This document shows, in pieces, positions 1 to 9,019 of a stretch of DNA of 64,000 nucleotides (positions are counted from its first letter, which is position 1; each line of letters opens with the position of its first letter). The translations under genes were made by a program, and so were the position numbers. The stretch comes from Streptomyces sp. GESEQ-35 (GTDB lineage Bacteria; Actinomycetota; Actinomycetes; Streptomycetales; Streptomycetaceae): the NCBI RefSeq assembly GCF_017948485.1, contig NZ_JAFFSX010000038.1:1-64000 (forward strand), given 5' to 3'. The notes beneath the pieces were generated by a model. The model made no database searches. It saw nothing but the letters and a program-made list of their open reading frames with translations, and had not been told where the DNA came from.

Positions 1-576
1 GGTGATGTCGGTGCCGCGCACGGCCTGGAAGCCCCTTGCCGGCTCAGGACCGGGCAGTACCGCGTGGGTCCGTCAACGTAACGAGGGAGCGGCGGAGCCG
101 ACTGAACCGTTCGCGGCGGTCTTCCGTGGTGGCCTCCTGCGCCGCGACCGGCGAGTGTGGTGGGGAGCAGGTCGCGGCTCTCCCCGTTCCGCCCTGCGCC
201 GTCCCCTCGTCCCCTCGTCCCGGAAGAAGAACTCGACGAGGGGCCCCGCGCCGGCCACCAGGATGCAGCCGCCCAGAAGCATGCCCAGGCGGCTCATGCG
301 CTCGGAGCCCTCGCCGCGCTTCACGGACACCGCCATCATGATTCCGGTGACGAGAACGCCTGGGCGCGCTCGCCCATTTCGCCGCGGGAGGCATCCGCCG
401 CGCCGCGTTGGCAGCATTGGCCACGCGGTACGGTGAACCGCTCGGCAGCCTCTCCCGTTGTAGGGGCGAGGCTGCCGTTCCTCCCGGCGGTCTCCCTGCC
501 TGGACCGGACCTGGCGGCACCATCCCCCGCCGCCGGGCCCAGTCCACTGGCGGCGGGGCCTACCGATTCGCCCGCT
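1..576. other. No convincing gene; decayed accessory sequence
   Basis: Several overlapping open frames exist on both strands but none has a recognisable domain and a ribosome-binding site together. The least bad candidate is on the minus strand around 258-368, where the translation contains two hydrophobic stretches (VLVTGIMMAVSV and LGMLLGGCILVAGAGPLV) like the small membrane proteins carried by actinobacterial integrative elements, followed by a low-complexity Arg-rich tail that does not look coded. I treat it as a possible remnant only. Confidence 0.3.
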
Positions 577-830
577 CTACGTGCACGCGGCGCGTTCGCC
601 GTGGGTGACAGCGGCGACCAGATGCATGGCCCGCCTGGTGACGGTGCGCGAGCCGCGCAGGGTCTTGCCATCGACTGCGACGGCGCACGATTCGTCACTC
701 TCGCGCTGCCCTGAAGTTGTCCAGTTGACGGTCGCCGATGGCACCGAGGACGAGTTCGAATCCGTTGTCCGGTCGCAGGCGCCGCTCCTCAAGGAACCGA
801 GGGCTGCCTGGACGTGAAGCTGCTGCGAGC
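577..830 (-). pseudogene. ISAs1-family transposase fragment, frameshifted
   Basis: The minus-strand translation near 585-700 reads CAVAVDGKTLRGSRT followed by AMHLVAAVTHGE, which matches the conserved block of ISAs1-type DDE transposases (VDGKTLRGSR, then HL-A-THG). The reading frame closes at 577 soon after this block, so the C-terminal half with the remaining catalytic residues is missing. Upstream (about 720-810) a plausible continuation (NGFELVLGAIGDRQ) lies in another frame and ends in a stop, so there is at least one frameshift. No full N-terminus and no terminal inverted repeats are visible. It is a dead remnant, indicating past insertion activity beside the neighbouring element-like gene. 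Confidence 0.55.
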
Positions 831-1570
831 CGTTGACAAGGAGGACGTGTTCCAGCTCCTCATCCAGTGACAGTCGGTTGAGTACCACACCGAGGTATTC
901 ACGAAGATCGAGGCCTTCACCACGTTCTCGAACGCCGTCAGACTGTTCTTCACTGCACCCCCTGCAGCATTTCACGTGACCACCGTAATCGACGGTTTCT
1001 GAGCAAAGGTCAGACTGATTCACACGCGGGAGGAATCACGAGCGGACCGCAATCCACCTCTTCTGGTCTGCTGACCGGAGAATTCCACGACGGCCCTTTC
1101 GCGGGCCTGGACGGCTTTCGCAGCGGTGTGCCGATCGACAAGACCATGAACCGATCCCTCTGACAGCCCATGGGGACCGGAAGCAGGCAGATCGAGCAAC
1201 TGGCTCGGGAGCTGATCCGGCGGGACCTGGGAGTTGATGTCCGCGAATGCCGAGAAAGCTCAGGTGTCTGGAAGGACATGACGGACGCGTTCCGCCGTCT
1301 CCCCGGACCCCGGACGACGTCGCCCGGGGTCCGGGCAGGTACCTCGTCCGCGGTCAGGCGGGCGGCCGACGCGGCCCCGTCGGCTATCGGCCGCCGTCCG
1401 GTCGGGCGATGAGGGCCGAAGGGCAGTGGCCCCCCGCCCCTGCGCAGCGGTCAAGGTACGTGGCAGGCCTTGATGAGCCGATCAGTGGGCCCTTGGAATT
1501 CACCGTGCCTTTTTCGAGCAGACGCTTGTGGATCTCATTAGTGGCAACAAGACGGAGTCGCCCCGGGTCA

Positions 1571-1620
1571 CGTTCCGACTCCGAGGTGCGTTCCGTCTCC
1601 GAGGTCCATTCCGTCTGAGC
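1571..1620. repeat. 18-bp tandem direct repeats (2.8 copies)
   Basis: CGTTCCGACTCCGAGGTG (1571-1588), CGTTCCGTCTCCGAGGTC (1589-1606) and CATTCCGTCTGAGC (1607-1620) form a tandem array with two to three differences between units. Iteron-like or integrase arm-type sites have this look, but the sequence alone does not say which. Confidence 0.6.
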
Positions 1621-1639
1621 TGCCCAGTGGCCGTCGGAT

Positions 1640-1655
1640 GTGGACAGATGTCCAC
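1640..1655. repeat. Perfect inverted repeat GTGGACA-GA-TGTCCAC
   Basis: Seven-base perfect arms separated by two bases. The size and symmetry fit an operator for a dimeric repressor, for instance a GntR/Kor-type regulator of an integrative element, but no such regulator gene is present in the window. Confidence 0.4.
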
Positions 1656-1869
1656 TCGCGTGACTGCATGCCTTCCATGTGACTTCCGAGGAGAATCGAA
1701 TGTCTGGATCTGAGGTTGGCCGCCACGGACTGATGGCCGGGTAGTCGGGCAGGCATGCCCGACAGCTCGAGCCGGACAACCCCCGATACAATTGGCCATC
1801 AATCATGCCCACACAGCCTGCCCCGCAGGGGAAAAGCGCCACAGGTGAATCCGCAGACCGCACGGCAAG

Positions 1870-2628
1870 CTACGGAGTCGGCACCCGGACCCGGTCAGCC
1901 CTGTCCCCACCAGACCGATCACTGCCGCTTGACCGCACCGCGGCCACGAGCATCCGGGACCTCGCTGCTCCGATATGCAGCCGTTTACGCAAGGTCTCAG
2001 CGGAGATCGGTCGCTGAAACGTCTCCCAGTGCCGAGCATCCTCCTGACGAGCACGCTCCAGGAGATCATCTCCGGGAGCCATCCGGCTTTCACCCAGATC
2101 AGGGTCAATACGAGACGGCAAGATCGATTTGTCGCAACCCGAGTCCGGTGCGACCTCCTCCTGCGCCGCGTTGTGCACAAGCCTCTGCTCCTTGGTCGGC
2201 CTCGCATCGTGAGCGCCCGCAATGGCCTGCAACAAGCCTGGACCGACCTCCGCCCATCCGATCAGCAGCAACGGTCCCACCGCATCGAACGCGGCCTTGC
2301 CCATCTGGCCAGCGAGCAGCGGATCCGTCACGTTCAGCGCCAGCGTCATCAGGCTGGGGAAGACCAGCAGCCGACGGGCGGGCCGAAGCTGCTCGGGCCG
2401 GGCACCGTGCAACGCCAGATACCGCGTCGCCAGCAGCAGCCCCATCACCGACAGGTCCACCGCCGGCGCCACGAGGGGCGCCACCCAGAGCGGGACGCCC
2501 AGGCGCAGCGCCAGGGTCCACACGTTCCCGAAGCCGAACAGGAATGTGAGTCCGACCACGGCTCCCATGATCAGCGTGACCGCTCGAAGCGTGATCTTCC
2601 GCTCGTAGGAAGCACTCGTCCGCCCCAT
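1870..2628 (-). CDS. DUF2637-type membrane protein of an integrative element
   Basis: About 252 aa from the ATG at 2628 (a longer frame reaches 2727, but its first 33 residues are low complexity). Around four hydrophobic segments follow a basic start: LRAVTLIMGAVVGLTFLFGFGNVW, VAPLVAPAVDLSVMGLLLATRY, LLVFPSLMTLALNV and AAFDAVGPLLLIGWAEVGPGLLQAI. The conserved string of these segments is that of the DUF2637 family, found in actinobacterial integrative and conjugative elements, often beside plasmid-transfer genes. The soluble tail ends in a helix-turn-helix-like segment (ISAETLRKRLHIGAARSRMLV). It sits 180 bp from tRNA-Asp, so it is probably a leftover of an element that once used this tRNA region. 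Function is unknown; no integrase, replication or transfer genes accompany it. Confidence 0.7.
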   Translation of the reverse strand: MGRTSASYERKITLRAVTLIMGAVVGLTFLFGFGNVWTLALRLGVPLWVAPLVAPAVDLSVMGLLLATRYLALHGARPEQLRPARRLLVFPSLMTLALNVTDPLLAGQMGKAAFDAVGPLLLIGWAEVGPGLLQAIAGAHDARPTKEQRLVHNAAQEEVAPDSGCDKSILPSRIDPDLGESRMAPGDDLLERARQEDARHWETFQRPISAETLRKRLHIGAARSRMLVAAVRSSGSDRSGGDRADRVRVPTP

Positions 2629-2810
2629 GACGGCTGCCGGATCCGTGTCCCGTTTCACCGGGTCCCGTCCCAGGCCACAGGCCGGAAACGTCCCTCCACC
2701 ACGAGGCGCCCGATACGGATTGGACACTGCCGGTCAGACCTGCAACCATTTGCGTGTGCCCCGATTGGGGGCACGCAACACCGTGTGCGACACTGTCGTA
2801 CGCATCGCAT

Positions 2811-2885
2811 GGTCCTGTGGAGCAGTTTGGAGTGCTCGCCACCCTGTCAAGGTGGAGGCCGCGGGTTCAAATCCCGTCAGGACCG
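2811..2885 (+). tRNA. tRNA-Asp (GTC)
   Basis: Seven-base acceptor stem GGTCCTG pairs with CAGGACC, anticodon loop CTGTCAA gives anticodon GTC, and the T-arm GCGGGTTCAAATCCCGT is intact. Discriminator G, CCA not encoded. Identical over its length to the second tRNA-Asp at 7477. Confidence 0.96.
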
Positions 2886-2909
2886 CTGAGGTTTCACTTG
2901 AACCCTCAT

Positions 2910-2986
2910 GGCTGGGTAGCTCAGTTGGTACGAGCGATCGCCTGAAAAGCGATAGGTCGCCGGTTCGACCCCGGCCCCAGCCACCA
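2910..2986 (+). tRNA. tRNA-Phe (GAA), CCA encoded
   Basis: Acceptor stem GGCTGGG pairs with CCCAGCC, anticodon GAA at 2944-2946, T-loop GGTTCGACCCC intact, discriminator A and encoded CCA. It follows tRNA-Asp by 24 bp and shares the terminator at 2993, so the two tRNAs form one transcription unit. Confidence 0.96.
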
Positions 2987-2992
2987 CCCGAA

Positions 2993-3016
2993 GACCCCGT
3001 CCGGCCGGACGGGGTC
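2993..3016 (+). terminator. Rho-independent-like terminator of tRNA-Asp/tRNA-Phe
   Basis: Perfect hairpin GACCCCGTCC-GGCC-GGACGGGGTC immediately after the tRNA-Phe CCA, with a short CTTCG tail as is common in Streptomyces. Confidence 0.85.
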
Positions 3017-3046
3017 TTCGACGTTGTGCCGAAGGGGGCGGGTGCA

Positions 3047-3349
3047 ATGAAGCGGGACGAGAAAGCCGATGCGCTGGAGAAGGTCCGGGCCTTGTACGGG
3101 CTGCTCTCGGTGGTCATCAGTAGTGCCGCCATCTCCGGGGTCGCGATCTTCGGGGTGTGGCAGCTCGACGGGGACAAGTCCGTGATCGTCGGCGTCCTCA
3201 CGGCCGCGTTCACCGCGGTGAGCAGCATGACGACGGCCTACCTGGGGATCAAGGCCGTGTCGAATACGGCGAAGTCCTTCGCGCCTCAGTCGCCGGCACC
3301 GACGCCGCAGGAGACGCAGGCGGCACCGCCGGCACCACCGACGCCCTGA
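3047..3349 (+). CDS. Small two-helix membrane protein
   Basis: 100 aa, ATG at 3047 preceded by the ribosome-binding site GAAGGGGG. After a charged N-terminus there are two hydrophobic helices (about residues 15-37, LYGLLSVVISSAAISGVAIF, and 45-70, VIVGVLTAAFTAVSSMTTAY), then a Pro/Ala/Thr-rich tail of about 25 residues likely outside or unstructured. No enzyme motif is visible. Comparable small proteins sit upstream of hrpA in Streptomyces, but I do not recognise a function. Confidence 0.75.
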   Translation: MKRDEKADALEKVRALYGLLSVVISSAAISGVAIFGVWQLDGDKSVIVGVLTAAFTAVSSMTTAYLGIKAVSNTAKSFAPQSPAPTPQETQAAPPAPPTP

Positions 3350-3419
3350 GTCGAGGTCGCACCGCCGGAGGCAAAAGCGTTCGCCAGTGATTTCCCCGGG
3401 ATGAGATCCTGGGTCGCGT

Positions 3420-6400
3420 ATGTCTACGCACCCCGCCCCCGGCACCCCAGCCCTCGGCGCCCTCGCCCCCCGTCTGACCGAGCTGTCGCTGCGCGACGCC
3501 CACCGACTCGGCCGGCGGCTCGAAGGTGCCCGCAAGATCCGCAAGCCGGAGGCCCGTGCCGCCGTTCTGGCCGAGATCGAGGCCGAGGTCGGCAAGGCGG
3601 AGGGGCGGATGGCCGAGCGGCGGTCACACGTACCCGCCGTCAGCTACCCCGAGCAGCTTCCGGTCAGCCAGAAGCGCGACGAGATCGCCGACGCCATCCG
3701 CGACCACCAGGTCGTGATCGTCGCCGGTGAGACCGGGTCCGGGAAGACCACGCAGATCCCGAAGATCTGCATGGAGCTCGGCAGGGGCGTGCGCGGCATG
3801 ATCGGGCACACGCAGCCCCGGCGGATCGCCGCGCGCACCGTCGCCGAGCGGGTGGCCGAAGAGCTGAACACCCCGCTCGGTGAGGCCGTCGGCTGGAAGG
3901 TGCGGTTCACCGACCAGGTGAACCCGGACGCCACCTTCGTCAAGCTGATGACCGACGGCATCCTGCTCGCCGAGATCCAGACCGACCGCGAGCTGCGCGC
4001 CTACGACACGATCATCATCGACGAGGCCCACGAGCGGTCCCTCAACATCGACTTCCTGCTCGGCTATCTGGCCCAGCTGCTGCCCAAGCGGCCGGACCTG
4101 AAGGTCGTCATCACCTCCGCGACCATCGATCCCGAGCGCTTCTCACGGCACTTCGGCGACGCCCCGATCATCGAGGTCAGCGGACGGACGTATCCGGTGG
4201 AGGTGCGTTACCGCCCCCTCCTCGAAGACGACTCCGACGACTCCGACCGCGACCAGATCACCGCGATCATGGACGCCGTCGACGAGCTTCAGGGCGAGGG
4301 GAAGGGCGACGTCCTCGTCTTCCTCTCGGGAGAGCGGGAGATCCGCGACACCGCCGACGCGCTGACGAAGAAGAACCTGCGCTTCACCGAGGTCCTCCCC
4401 CTCTACGCCCGGCTCTCGCACGCCGAGCAGCATCGCGTCTTCCAGCCCCACACCGGCCGCAGGATCGTTCTGGCGACCAACGTCGCGGAGACCTCCCTCA
4501 CCGTCCCCGGCATCAAGTACGTCATCGACCCCGGCTTCGCCCGGATCAGCCGCTACAGCCACCGCACGAAGGTGCAGCGGCTCCCCATCGAGGCGATCTC
4601 CCAGGCCAGCGCCAACCAGCGCAAGGGCCGCTGCGGCCGTACGTCCGACGGCATCTGTATCCGCCTCTACAGCGAGGACGACTTCGAGGCCCGTCCGGAG
4701 TTCACCGACGCCGAGATCCTCCGTACGAACCTCGCGTCCGTCATCCTCCAGATGACCGCCGCGGGCCTCGGCGACATCGAGAAGTTCCCCTTCATCGACC
4801 CGCCGGACCACCGCAACATCCGCGACGGCGTCCAACTGCTCCAGGAGCTCGGCGCCATCGACCCGGCGGAAAAGGACGTACGCAAGCGGCTCACCGACAG
4901 CGGCCGCAAGCTGGCGCAGCTGCCCGTCGACCCCCGGCTGGCCCGGATGGTCCTGGAGGCCGACAAGAACGGCTGTGTACGCGAGGTCATGGTGATAGCC
5001 GCCGCGCTCTCCATCCAGGACCCGCGCGAGCGTCCGGCCGACAAACAGGCGCAGGCCGACCAGCAGCACGCCCGCTTCAAGGACGAGACGAGCGACTTCC
5101 TCGCCTATCTCAACCTCTGGCGCTACATCCGCGAGCAGCAGAAGGAGCGCGGCTCGTCCTCGTTCCGCCGGATGTGCAAGCAGGAGTATCTGAACTTCCT
5201 GCGCATTCGCGAATGGCAGGACATCTATACGCAGTTGAGAACGGTCGCGAAGCAGATGGGCATCCATCTGAACGATGAGGACGCGCCGGAGCACAGCGTC
5301 CACGTCTCACTGCTCGCCGGCCTGCTGTCCCACATCGGCATGAAGGACGTGAAGGACGGCGCGAAGAACGAGTATCTCGGCGCCCGGAGCGCCAAGTTCG
5401 CGATCTTCCCGGGCTCGGCCCTCTTCAAGAAGCCCCCGCGCTTCGTGATGTCCGCCGAGCTGGTGGAGACCTCCCGCCTCTGGGCCCGTGTCAACGCCCG
5501 CATCGAGCCCGAGTGGGTCGAACCCCTCGCCGAGCACCTGCTCAAGCGGACGTACAGCGAACCGCACTGGGAGAAGGACCAGGCCGCGGTGATGGCGTAC
5601 GAGAAGGTCACGCTGTACGGCGTCCCGATCATCGCCGACCGCAAGGTCAACTACGGCCGGATCGACCCGGAGGCGTCCCGCGAGCTGTTCATCCGTAACG
5701 CGCTCGTCGAGGGCGACTGGCGCACGCACCACAAGTTCTTCGCCGACAACCGCAGACTCCTCACCGAGGTCGAGGAGTTGGAGCATCGCGCCCGGCGCCG
5801 GAACATCCTGGTCGACGACGAGACGCTCTTCGACTTCTACGACCAGCGGGTGCCCGAACACGTCGTGTCCGGCGCCCACTTCGACTCCTGGTGGAAGCAC
5901 AAGCGGCACGAGCAGCCCGACCATCTCGACTTCGAGCGCGAGATGCTCATCCGGGAGTCGGCGGAGGCGGTCACGAAGGCCGACTATCCGGACTCCTGGC
6001 GGCAGGGGCAGCTGAAGTTCCGGGTGACGTACCAGTTCGAGCCGGGCGCGGACGCCGATGGCGTGACCGTCCACATCCCGCTCCAGGTCCTCAACCAGGT
6101 CACGGACGAGGGCTTCGACTGGCAGATCCCGGGGCTGCGGGAAGAGGTCGTCACCGAGCTGATCCGTTCCCTCCCGAAGCCGATCCGCCGCAACTACGTG
6201 CCGGCCCCGAACTTCGCGCAGCGGTTCCTGGACGCGGCCGTCCCCCTCCAGGAACCCCTCACCACCACCATGGCGCGCGAGCTGAAGCGCATGGTCGGAG
6301 TGCCGTTCGAGGCGGACGACTTCGACTGGGCGAGGGTCCCCGACCACCTCCGCATCACGTTCCGGATCGTCGACGAGCGACGCCGCAAGCTGGCCGAGGA

Positions 6401-7382
6401 CAAGGACCTCGAAGCGCTGAAGCTCCGGCTGAAGCCGAAGGCGAGACAGGCCCTCTCGCAGGCGGCGGCCGCGACCGCCGAGCGCCAGGGCGGCGAGTCG
6501 CTGGAGCGCAAGGGCCTGACCGACTGGACGATCGGCTCCCTCACCCGCGTCTTCGAGACCCGTCGGGCCGGCCAGCCGGTGAAGGCGTACCCGGCGCTGG
6601 TCGACGACGGACCGACGGCCAACACAGTCTCCGTATGGCTCTTCGACACCGAGGCGGAGCAGCAGCAGGCCATGTGGAAGGGCACGCGGCGGCTGATCCT
6701 GCGGAACATCCCGGTGAACCCGGCCAAGTTCGCGTCGGACAAGCTGACGAACCCCCAGAAGCTCGCCCTCTCCGCGAACCCGCACGGCTCCGTCCAGGGC
6801 CTGTTCGACGACTGCGCGATGGCGGCGGCGGACAAGCTCATCGGGGACTTCGGGGGACCGGCGTGGGACGAGGAGTCGTACCGCAAGCTGTACGACAAGG
6901 TGCGCGCGGAGATCGTCGACACAACGGTCCGCACAGTGGGCCAGGTACAGCAGGTCCTCGCCGCCTGGCAGGCCTGTGAGCGCCGCCTGAAGGGCGTACG
7001 GAGCCCCGTCCTGCTGTCGAACGTGGCAGACGTACGGGCGCAGCTGGACGGCCTCGTGAAGCCGGGCTTCGTGACGGAGGCGGGGATACGGCGGCTGCCG
7101 GACCTGATGCGCTACCTGGTGGCCGCGGACCGCCGGCTCCAGCAGATGCCGGCGAACGTGCAGCGGGACACCACGCGCATGGAGAAGGTCCACGAGATGC
7201 AGGACGAGTACGCGTGGCTGCTGGAGCAGATGCCACAGGGCCGCCCGGTCCCCTCCACTGTCCTGGACATCCGCTGGATGATCGAGGAGCTCCGGGTCAG
7301 CTACTTCGCCCACGCGATCGGCACGGCGTACCCCGTCTCCGACAAGCGCATCGTGAAGGCGATCGACGCGGCGGTGCCGTAA
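3420..7382 (+). CDS. hrpA: ATP-dependent RNA helicase HrpA
   Basis: 1320 aa, the usual size for HrpA. Superfamily 2 DEAH-box helicase: Walker A GETGSGKT at residues 103-110, DEAH at 201-204, SATID motif III shortly after, the QRKGRCGR arginine-finger motif VI, then helicase-associated, OB-fold and the long C-terminal DUF3418 region typical of HrpA. It unwinds RNA using ATP and in other bacteria acts in mRNA processing and rescue of collided ribosomes; the exact role in Streptomyces is not established. It stands alone between tRNA genes. The ATG at 3420 follows a GAGATCC-type weak ribosome-binding site and gives the conserved N-terminus. Confidence 0.95.
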   Translation: MSTHPAPGTPALGALAPRLTELSLRDAHRLGRRLEGARKIRKPEARAAVLAEIEAEVGKAEGRMAERRSHVPAVSYPEQLPVSQKRDEIADAIRDHQVVIVAGETGSGKTTQIPKICMELGRGVRGMIGHTQPRRIAARTVAERVAEELNTPLGEAVGWKVRFTDQVNPDATFVKLMTDGILLAEIQTDRELRAYDTIIIDEAHERSLNIDFLLGYLAQLLPKRPDLKVVITSATIDPERFSRHFGDAPIIEVSGRTYPVEVRYRPLLEDDSDDSDRDQITAIMDAVDELQGEGKGDVLVFLSGEREIRDTADALTKKNLRFTEVLPLYARLSHAEQHRVFQPHTGRRIVLATNVAETSLTVPGIKYVIDPGFARISRYSHRTKVQRLPIEAISQASANQRKGRCGRTSDGICIRLYSEDDFEARPEFTDAEILRTNLASVILQMTAAGLGDIEKFPFIDPPDHRNIRDGVQLLQELGAIDPAEKDVRKRLTDSGRKLAQLPVDPRLARMVLEADKNGCVREVMVIAAALSIQDPRERPADKQAQADQQHARFKDETSDFLAYLNLWRYIREQQKERGSSSFRRMCKQEYLNFLRIREWQDIYTQLRTVAKQMGIHLNDEDAPEHSVHVSLLAGLLSHIGMKDVKDGAKNEYLGARSAKFAIFPGSALFKKPPRFVMSAELVETSRLWARVNARIEPEWVEPLAEHLLKRTYSEPHWEKDQAAVMAYEKVTLYGVPIIADRKVNYGRIDPEASRELFIRNALVEGDWRTHHKFFADNRRLLTEVEELEHRARRRNILVDDETLFDFYDQRVPEHVVSGAHFDSWWKHKRHEQPDHLDFEREMLIRESAEAVTKADYPDSWRQGQLKFRVTYQFEPGADADGVTVHIPLQVLNQVTDEGFDWQIPGLREEVVTELIRSLPKPIRRNYVPAPNFAQRFLDAAVPLQEPLTTTMARELKRMVGVPFEADDFDWARVPDHLRITFRIVDERRRKLAEDKDLEALKLRLKPKARQALSQAAAATAERQGGESLERKGLTDWTIGSLTRVFETRRAGQPVKAYPALVDDGPTANTVSVWLFDTEAEQQQAMWKGTRRLILRNIPVNPAKFASDKLTNPQKLALSANPHGSVQGLFDDCAMAAADKLIGDFGGPAWDEESYRKLYDKVRAEIVDTTVRTVGQVQQVLAAWQACERRLKGVRSPVLLSNVADVRAQLDGLVKPGFVTEAGIRRLPDLMRYLVAADRRLQQMPANVQRDTTRMEKVHEMQDEYAWLLEQMPQGRPVPSTVLDIRWMIEELRVSYFAHAIGTAYPVSDKRIVKAIDAAVP

Positions 7383-7476
7383 CGGGCCCCGCACGCTAAG
7401 TGAGTTCGACCAGGCGGCCCCCCTCCTGTACAGTCTCTTTTCGCAGCGCAACGCACCAACAAGTGCCGCGAAACCT

Positions 7477-7551
7477 GGTCCTGTGGAGCAGTTTGGAGTG
7501 CTCGCCACCCTGTCAAGGTGGAGGCCGCGGGTTCAAATCCCGTCAGGACCG
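7477..7551 (+). tRNA. tRNA-Asp (GTC), second copy
   Basis: Same 75-nt sequence as the copy at 2811: acceptor stem GGTCCTG/CAGGACC, anticodon GTC, no encoded CCA. Followed ten bases later by its own terminator. Confidence 0.96.
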
Positions 7552-7560
7552 CATCGAAGA

Positions 7561-7588
7561 GAAGCCCGGGTCGGAAGACCCGGGCTTC
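7561..7588 (+). terminator. Terminator of tRNA-Asp
   Basis: Perfect 12-bp hairpin GAAGCCCGGGTC-GGAA-GACCCGGGCTTC followed by CTTGTGTTT. Confidence 0.88.
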
Positions 7589-7701
7589 CTTGTGTTTCCG
7601 CGTTGTCTCCCGCCGCCCCCTGGCGCCGTCTTGACGTCGCCTCCATCCCTCGGTACTCAGAAACCAGGGACGCTTCCCGGGCGGCTCTGCGGAGGTGGGG
7701 T

Positions 7702-7872
7702 ATGTCGGCATCGGCCAGGCACGAGACGCGGGCGCTGCTTCGTGCGCATCTGTCGGCCGCCACGTCCTATCGCCATCTGACGCGCCACTGCTCGATCTGC
7801 CATCGGCTGCTGCGACTGGCCACGGACACCGCCCCGCGGACGACCCAGGCGCCGCGGGAGACCTCCCAATAG
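7702..7872 (+). CDS. Small conserved protein, DUF6274-like
   Basis: 56 aa from the ATG at 7702, with a strong ribosome-binding site GGAGGTGGGG directly upstream. The sequence is basic and histidine-rich (ETRALLRAHLSAATSYRHLTRHCSICHRLL) and carries a CSICH pair with nearby His that could bind metal; this is inference. Short proteins of this type lie next to bldC in many Streptomyces, and I believe the family is catalogued as DUF6274. Function unknown. Confidence 0.7.
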   Translation: MSASARHETRALLRAHLSAATSYRHLTRHCSICHRLLRLATDTAPRTTQAPRETSQ

Positions 7873-7980
7873 CGCACGGGGGACAGGGGTAACAAGGACT
7901 CTGGCATGTGACGGGTGTCACCGGATGAGTTTTCCAAACCCCGGTTCTTACCCTGGTCCTACAACTGGTCAATTTAATAT

Positions 7981-7992
7981 GTGCAATTGCAC
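7981..7992. promoter_or_regulatory. Palindrome GTGCAATTGCAC in an A/T-rich spacer
   Basis: A perfect 12-bp palindrome inside a locally A/T-rich stretch (7960-7990), unusual for this genome. It lies between the DUF6274-like gene and the bldC terminator, with a second small hairpin (CTGAGG...CCTCAG, 7997-8012) next to it. No role can be assigned. Confidence 0.35.
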
Positions 7993-8104
7993 CAGCCTGA
8001 GGGGTCCCTCAGAGCTCACACACAGAAGATCCGACACCCCTCCCCAGACTCCGACAAGGCCACTCACAGGCCCACCCGGATCCCCCGCGACAGGGCACAA
8101 AAAA

Positions 8105-8138
8105 GATCGCGCTGGACCCGGCGGAGTCCAGCGCGATC
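8105..8138 (-). terminator. Rho-independent terminator downstream of bldC
   Basis: GATCGCGCTGGAC (8105-8117) pairs perfectly with GTCCAGCGCGATC (8126-8138). On the minus strand the hairpin is followed by a run of T (complement of AAAAAA at 8099-8104), so it terminates leftward transcription, giving bldC a 3' untranslated region of about 150 nt. Confidence 0.9.
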
Positions 8139-8284
8139 GACGACGCACCCTGTGATGTGCTTCAAAAGCTCTGTGGAACGTGGGCGTGGGCTCCGTTGGG
8201 GCAGAACCCGCGTCGTTTGGAGCTAGGTTCCGAGCGTGTCGGCCTGTTGGGGGACCTGCCGATTTGCCCGGTTTATTCAGTTGT

Positions 8285-8491
8285 TCAGGCTTCGCTACGC
8301 TGCTGCGGGATGCCCGCGAGCAGAGCACGGACCTCCGCCTCGCGGTAGCGGCGATGCCCGCCGAGCGTGCGGATCGATGTAAGCTTCCCGGCCTTCGCCC
8401 ACCGCGTGACCGTCTTCGGGTCCACACGGAACATGGTGGCGACCTCAGCCGGGGTCAGCAGCGGCTCGGCATCAGGGGTGCGAGCGGTCAT
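8285..8491 (-). CDS. bldC: Developmental transcriptional regulator BldC
   Basis: 68 aa, the exact BldC length, and the sequence I know for this protein (LLTPAEVATMFRVDPKTVTRWAKAGK, then GGHRRYREAEVRALL). It is a small MerR-like winged helix-turn-helix DNA-binding protein without an effector domain that binds head-to-tail on direct repeats and delays entry into development by repressing or activating many sporulation genes. It is monocistronic here, with its own terminator at 8105 and a long upstream non-coding region (8492-9019). Confidence 0.96.
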   Translation of the reverse strand: MTARTPDAEPLLTPAEVATMFRVDPKTVTRWAKAGKLTSIRTLGGHRRYREAEVRALLAGIPQQRSEA

Positions 8492-9019
8492 GAGCGGCCT
8501 CCTCGGGAGAACCGAACCATCTCGGTTCTTTCCTCTAAATTCTGCACCTTGACCCGCGTTGCCCGAAATGGCGGACGCGAGTCGAGTCGGTTATAGGACG
8601 AACGGCTTGTCCTCGGCACTACAACTACACCATCTGTCCAGCCGCGTCGGCCAAACCGATGGAATTGCCCCCCAGGTGTTCATCGGCGACGGAAGCCGAT
8701 GGACCATGCCATAGCGGACAGTCACGCCACTGTGACGATCAGTCACAGGACGATCAGGAGTCACAAGACCCCCCAAAGCATTGCAATGCTGAGATTCCGC
8801 CCACAGTGGAACACAGTGGGACGGACGGAGTCCTCCCCGGACTCCTTGTCCTATTTTGACATGAGGAGGGGCAAGGGAGGCAAGGGCCGCGTACGTGCGG
8901 TCCGTCACGCTTGAGACATAAGCCCGGATCAGGACCTACGTCCCATGTTGACGAAACCTCAGGAACCTCGGGACCCTCAAATCAAGGACGAAACCCCAAA
9001 ACGGGCGTCAGGTCAAACG
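8492..9019. promoter_or_regulatory. Long non-coding region upstream of bldC
   Basis: About 530 bp without a supportable gene. It is A/T-richer than its surroundings and repeat-dense: GACGATCAG occurs twice in direct orientation (8734-8742 and 8749-8757, 15-bp period) among TGTGAC/AGTCAC half sites, followed by the perfect palindrome AGCATTGCAATGCT (8777-8790) and repeated CACAGTGG motifs. The size and content fit a complex bldC promoter and possible autoregulatory sites. The end near 8940-9019 also lies downstream of the convergently placed gene ending at 9020. Confidence 0.5.

Larger units (their letters stand above)
1003..1869. other. Gene-poor stretch with repeats
   Basis: No coding sequence can be supported here. 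A short plus-strand frame from 1170 (GSRQIEQLARELIRRDLGVDV) looks locally protein-like but degenerates after about 45 codons. The stretch holds the 18-bp tandem repeats at 1571-1620 and the inverted repeat at 1640-1655, which lie downstream of the DUF2637 gene. Confidence 0.4.

Noticed and set aside
5307..7508. A 733-codon open frame antisense to hrpA
   Set aside because: GC-rich antisense shadow: biased composition, no domains, and hrpA's motifs are on the other strand.
7477..7551. Considered the tRNA-Asp pair as attachment sites around hrpA
   Set aside because: Both tRNAs are complete and the interior is core genes; ordinary tRNA duplication is simpler.
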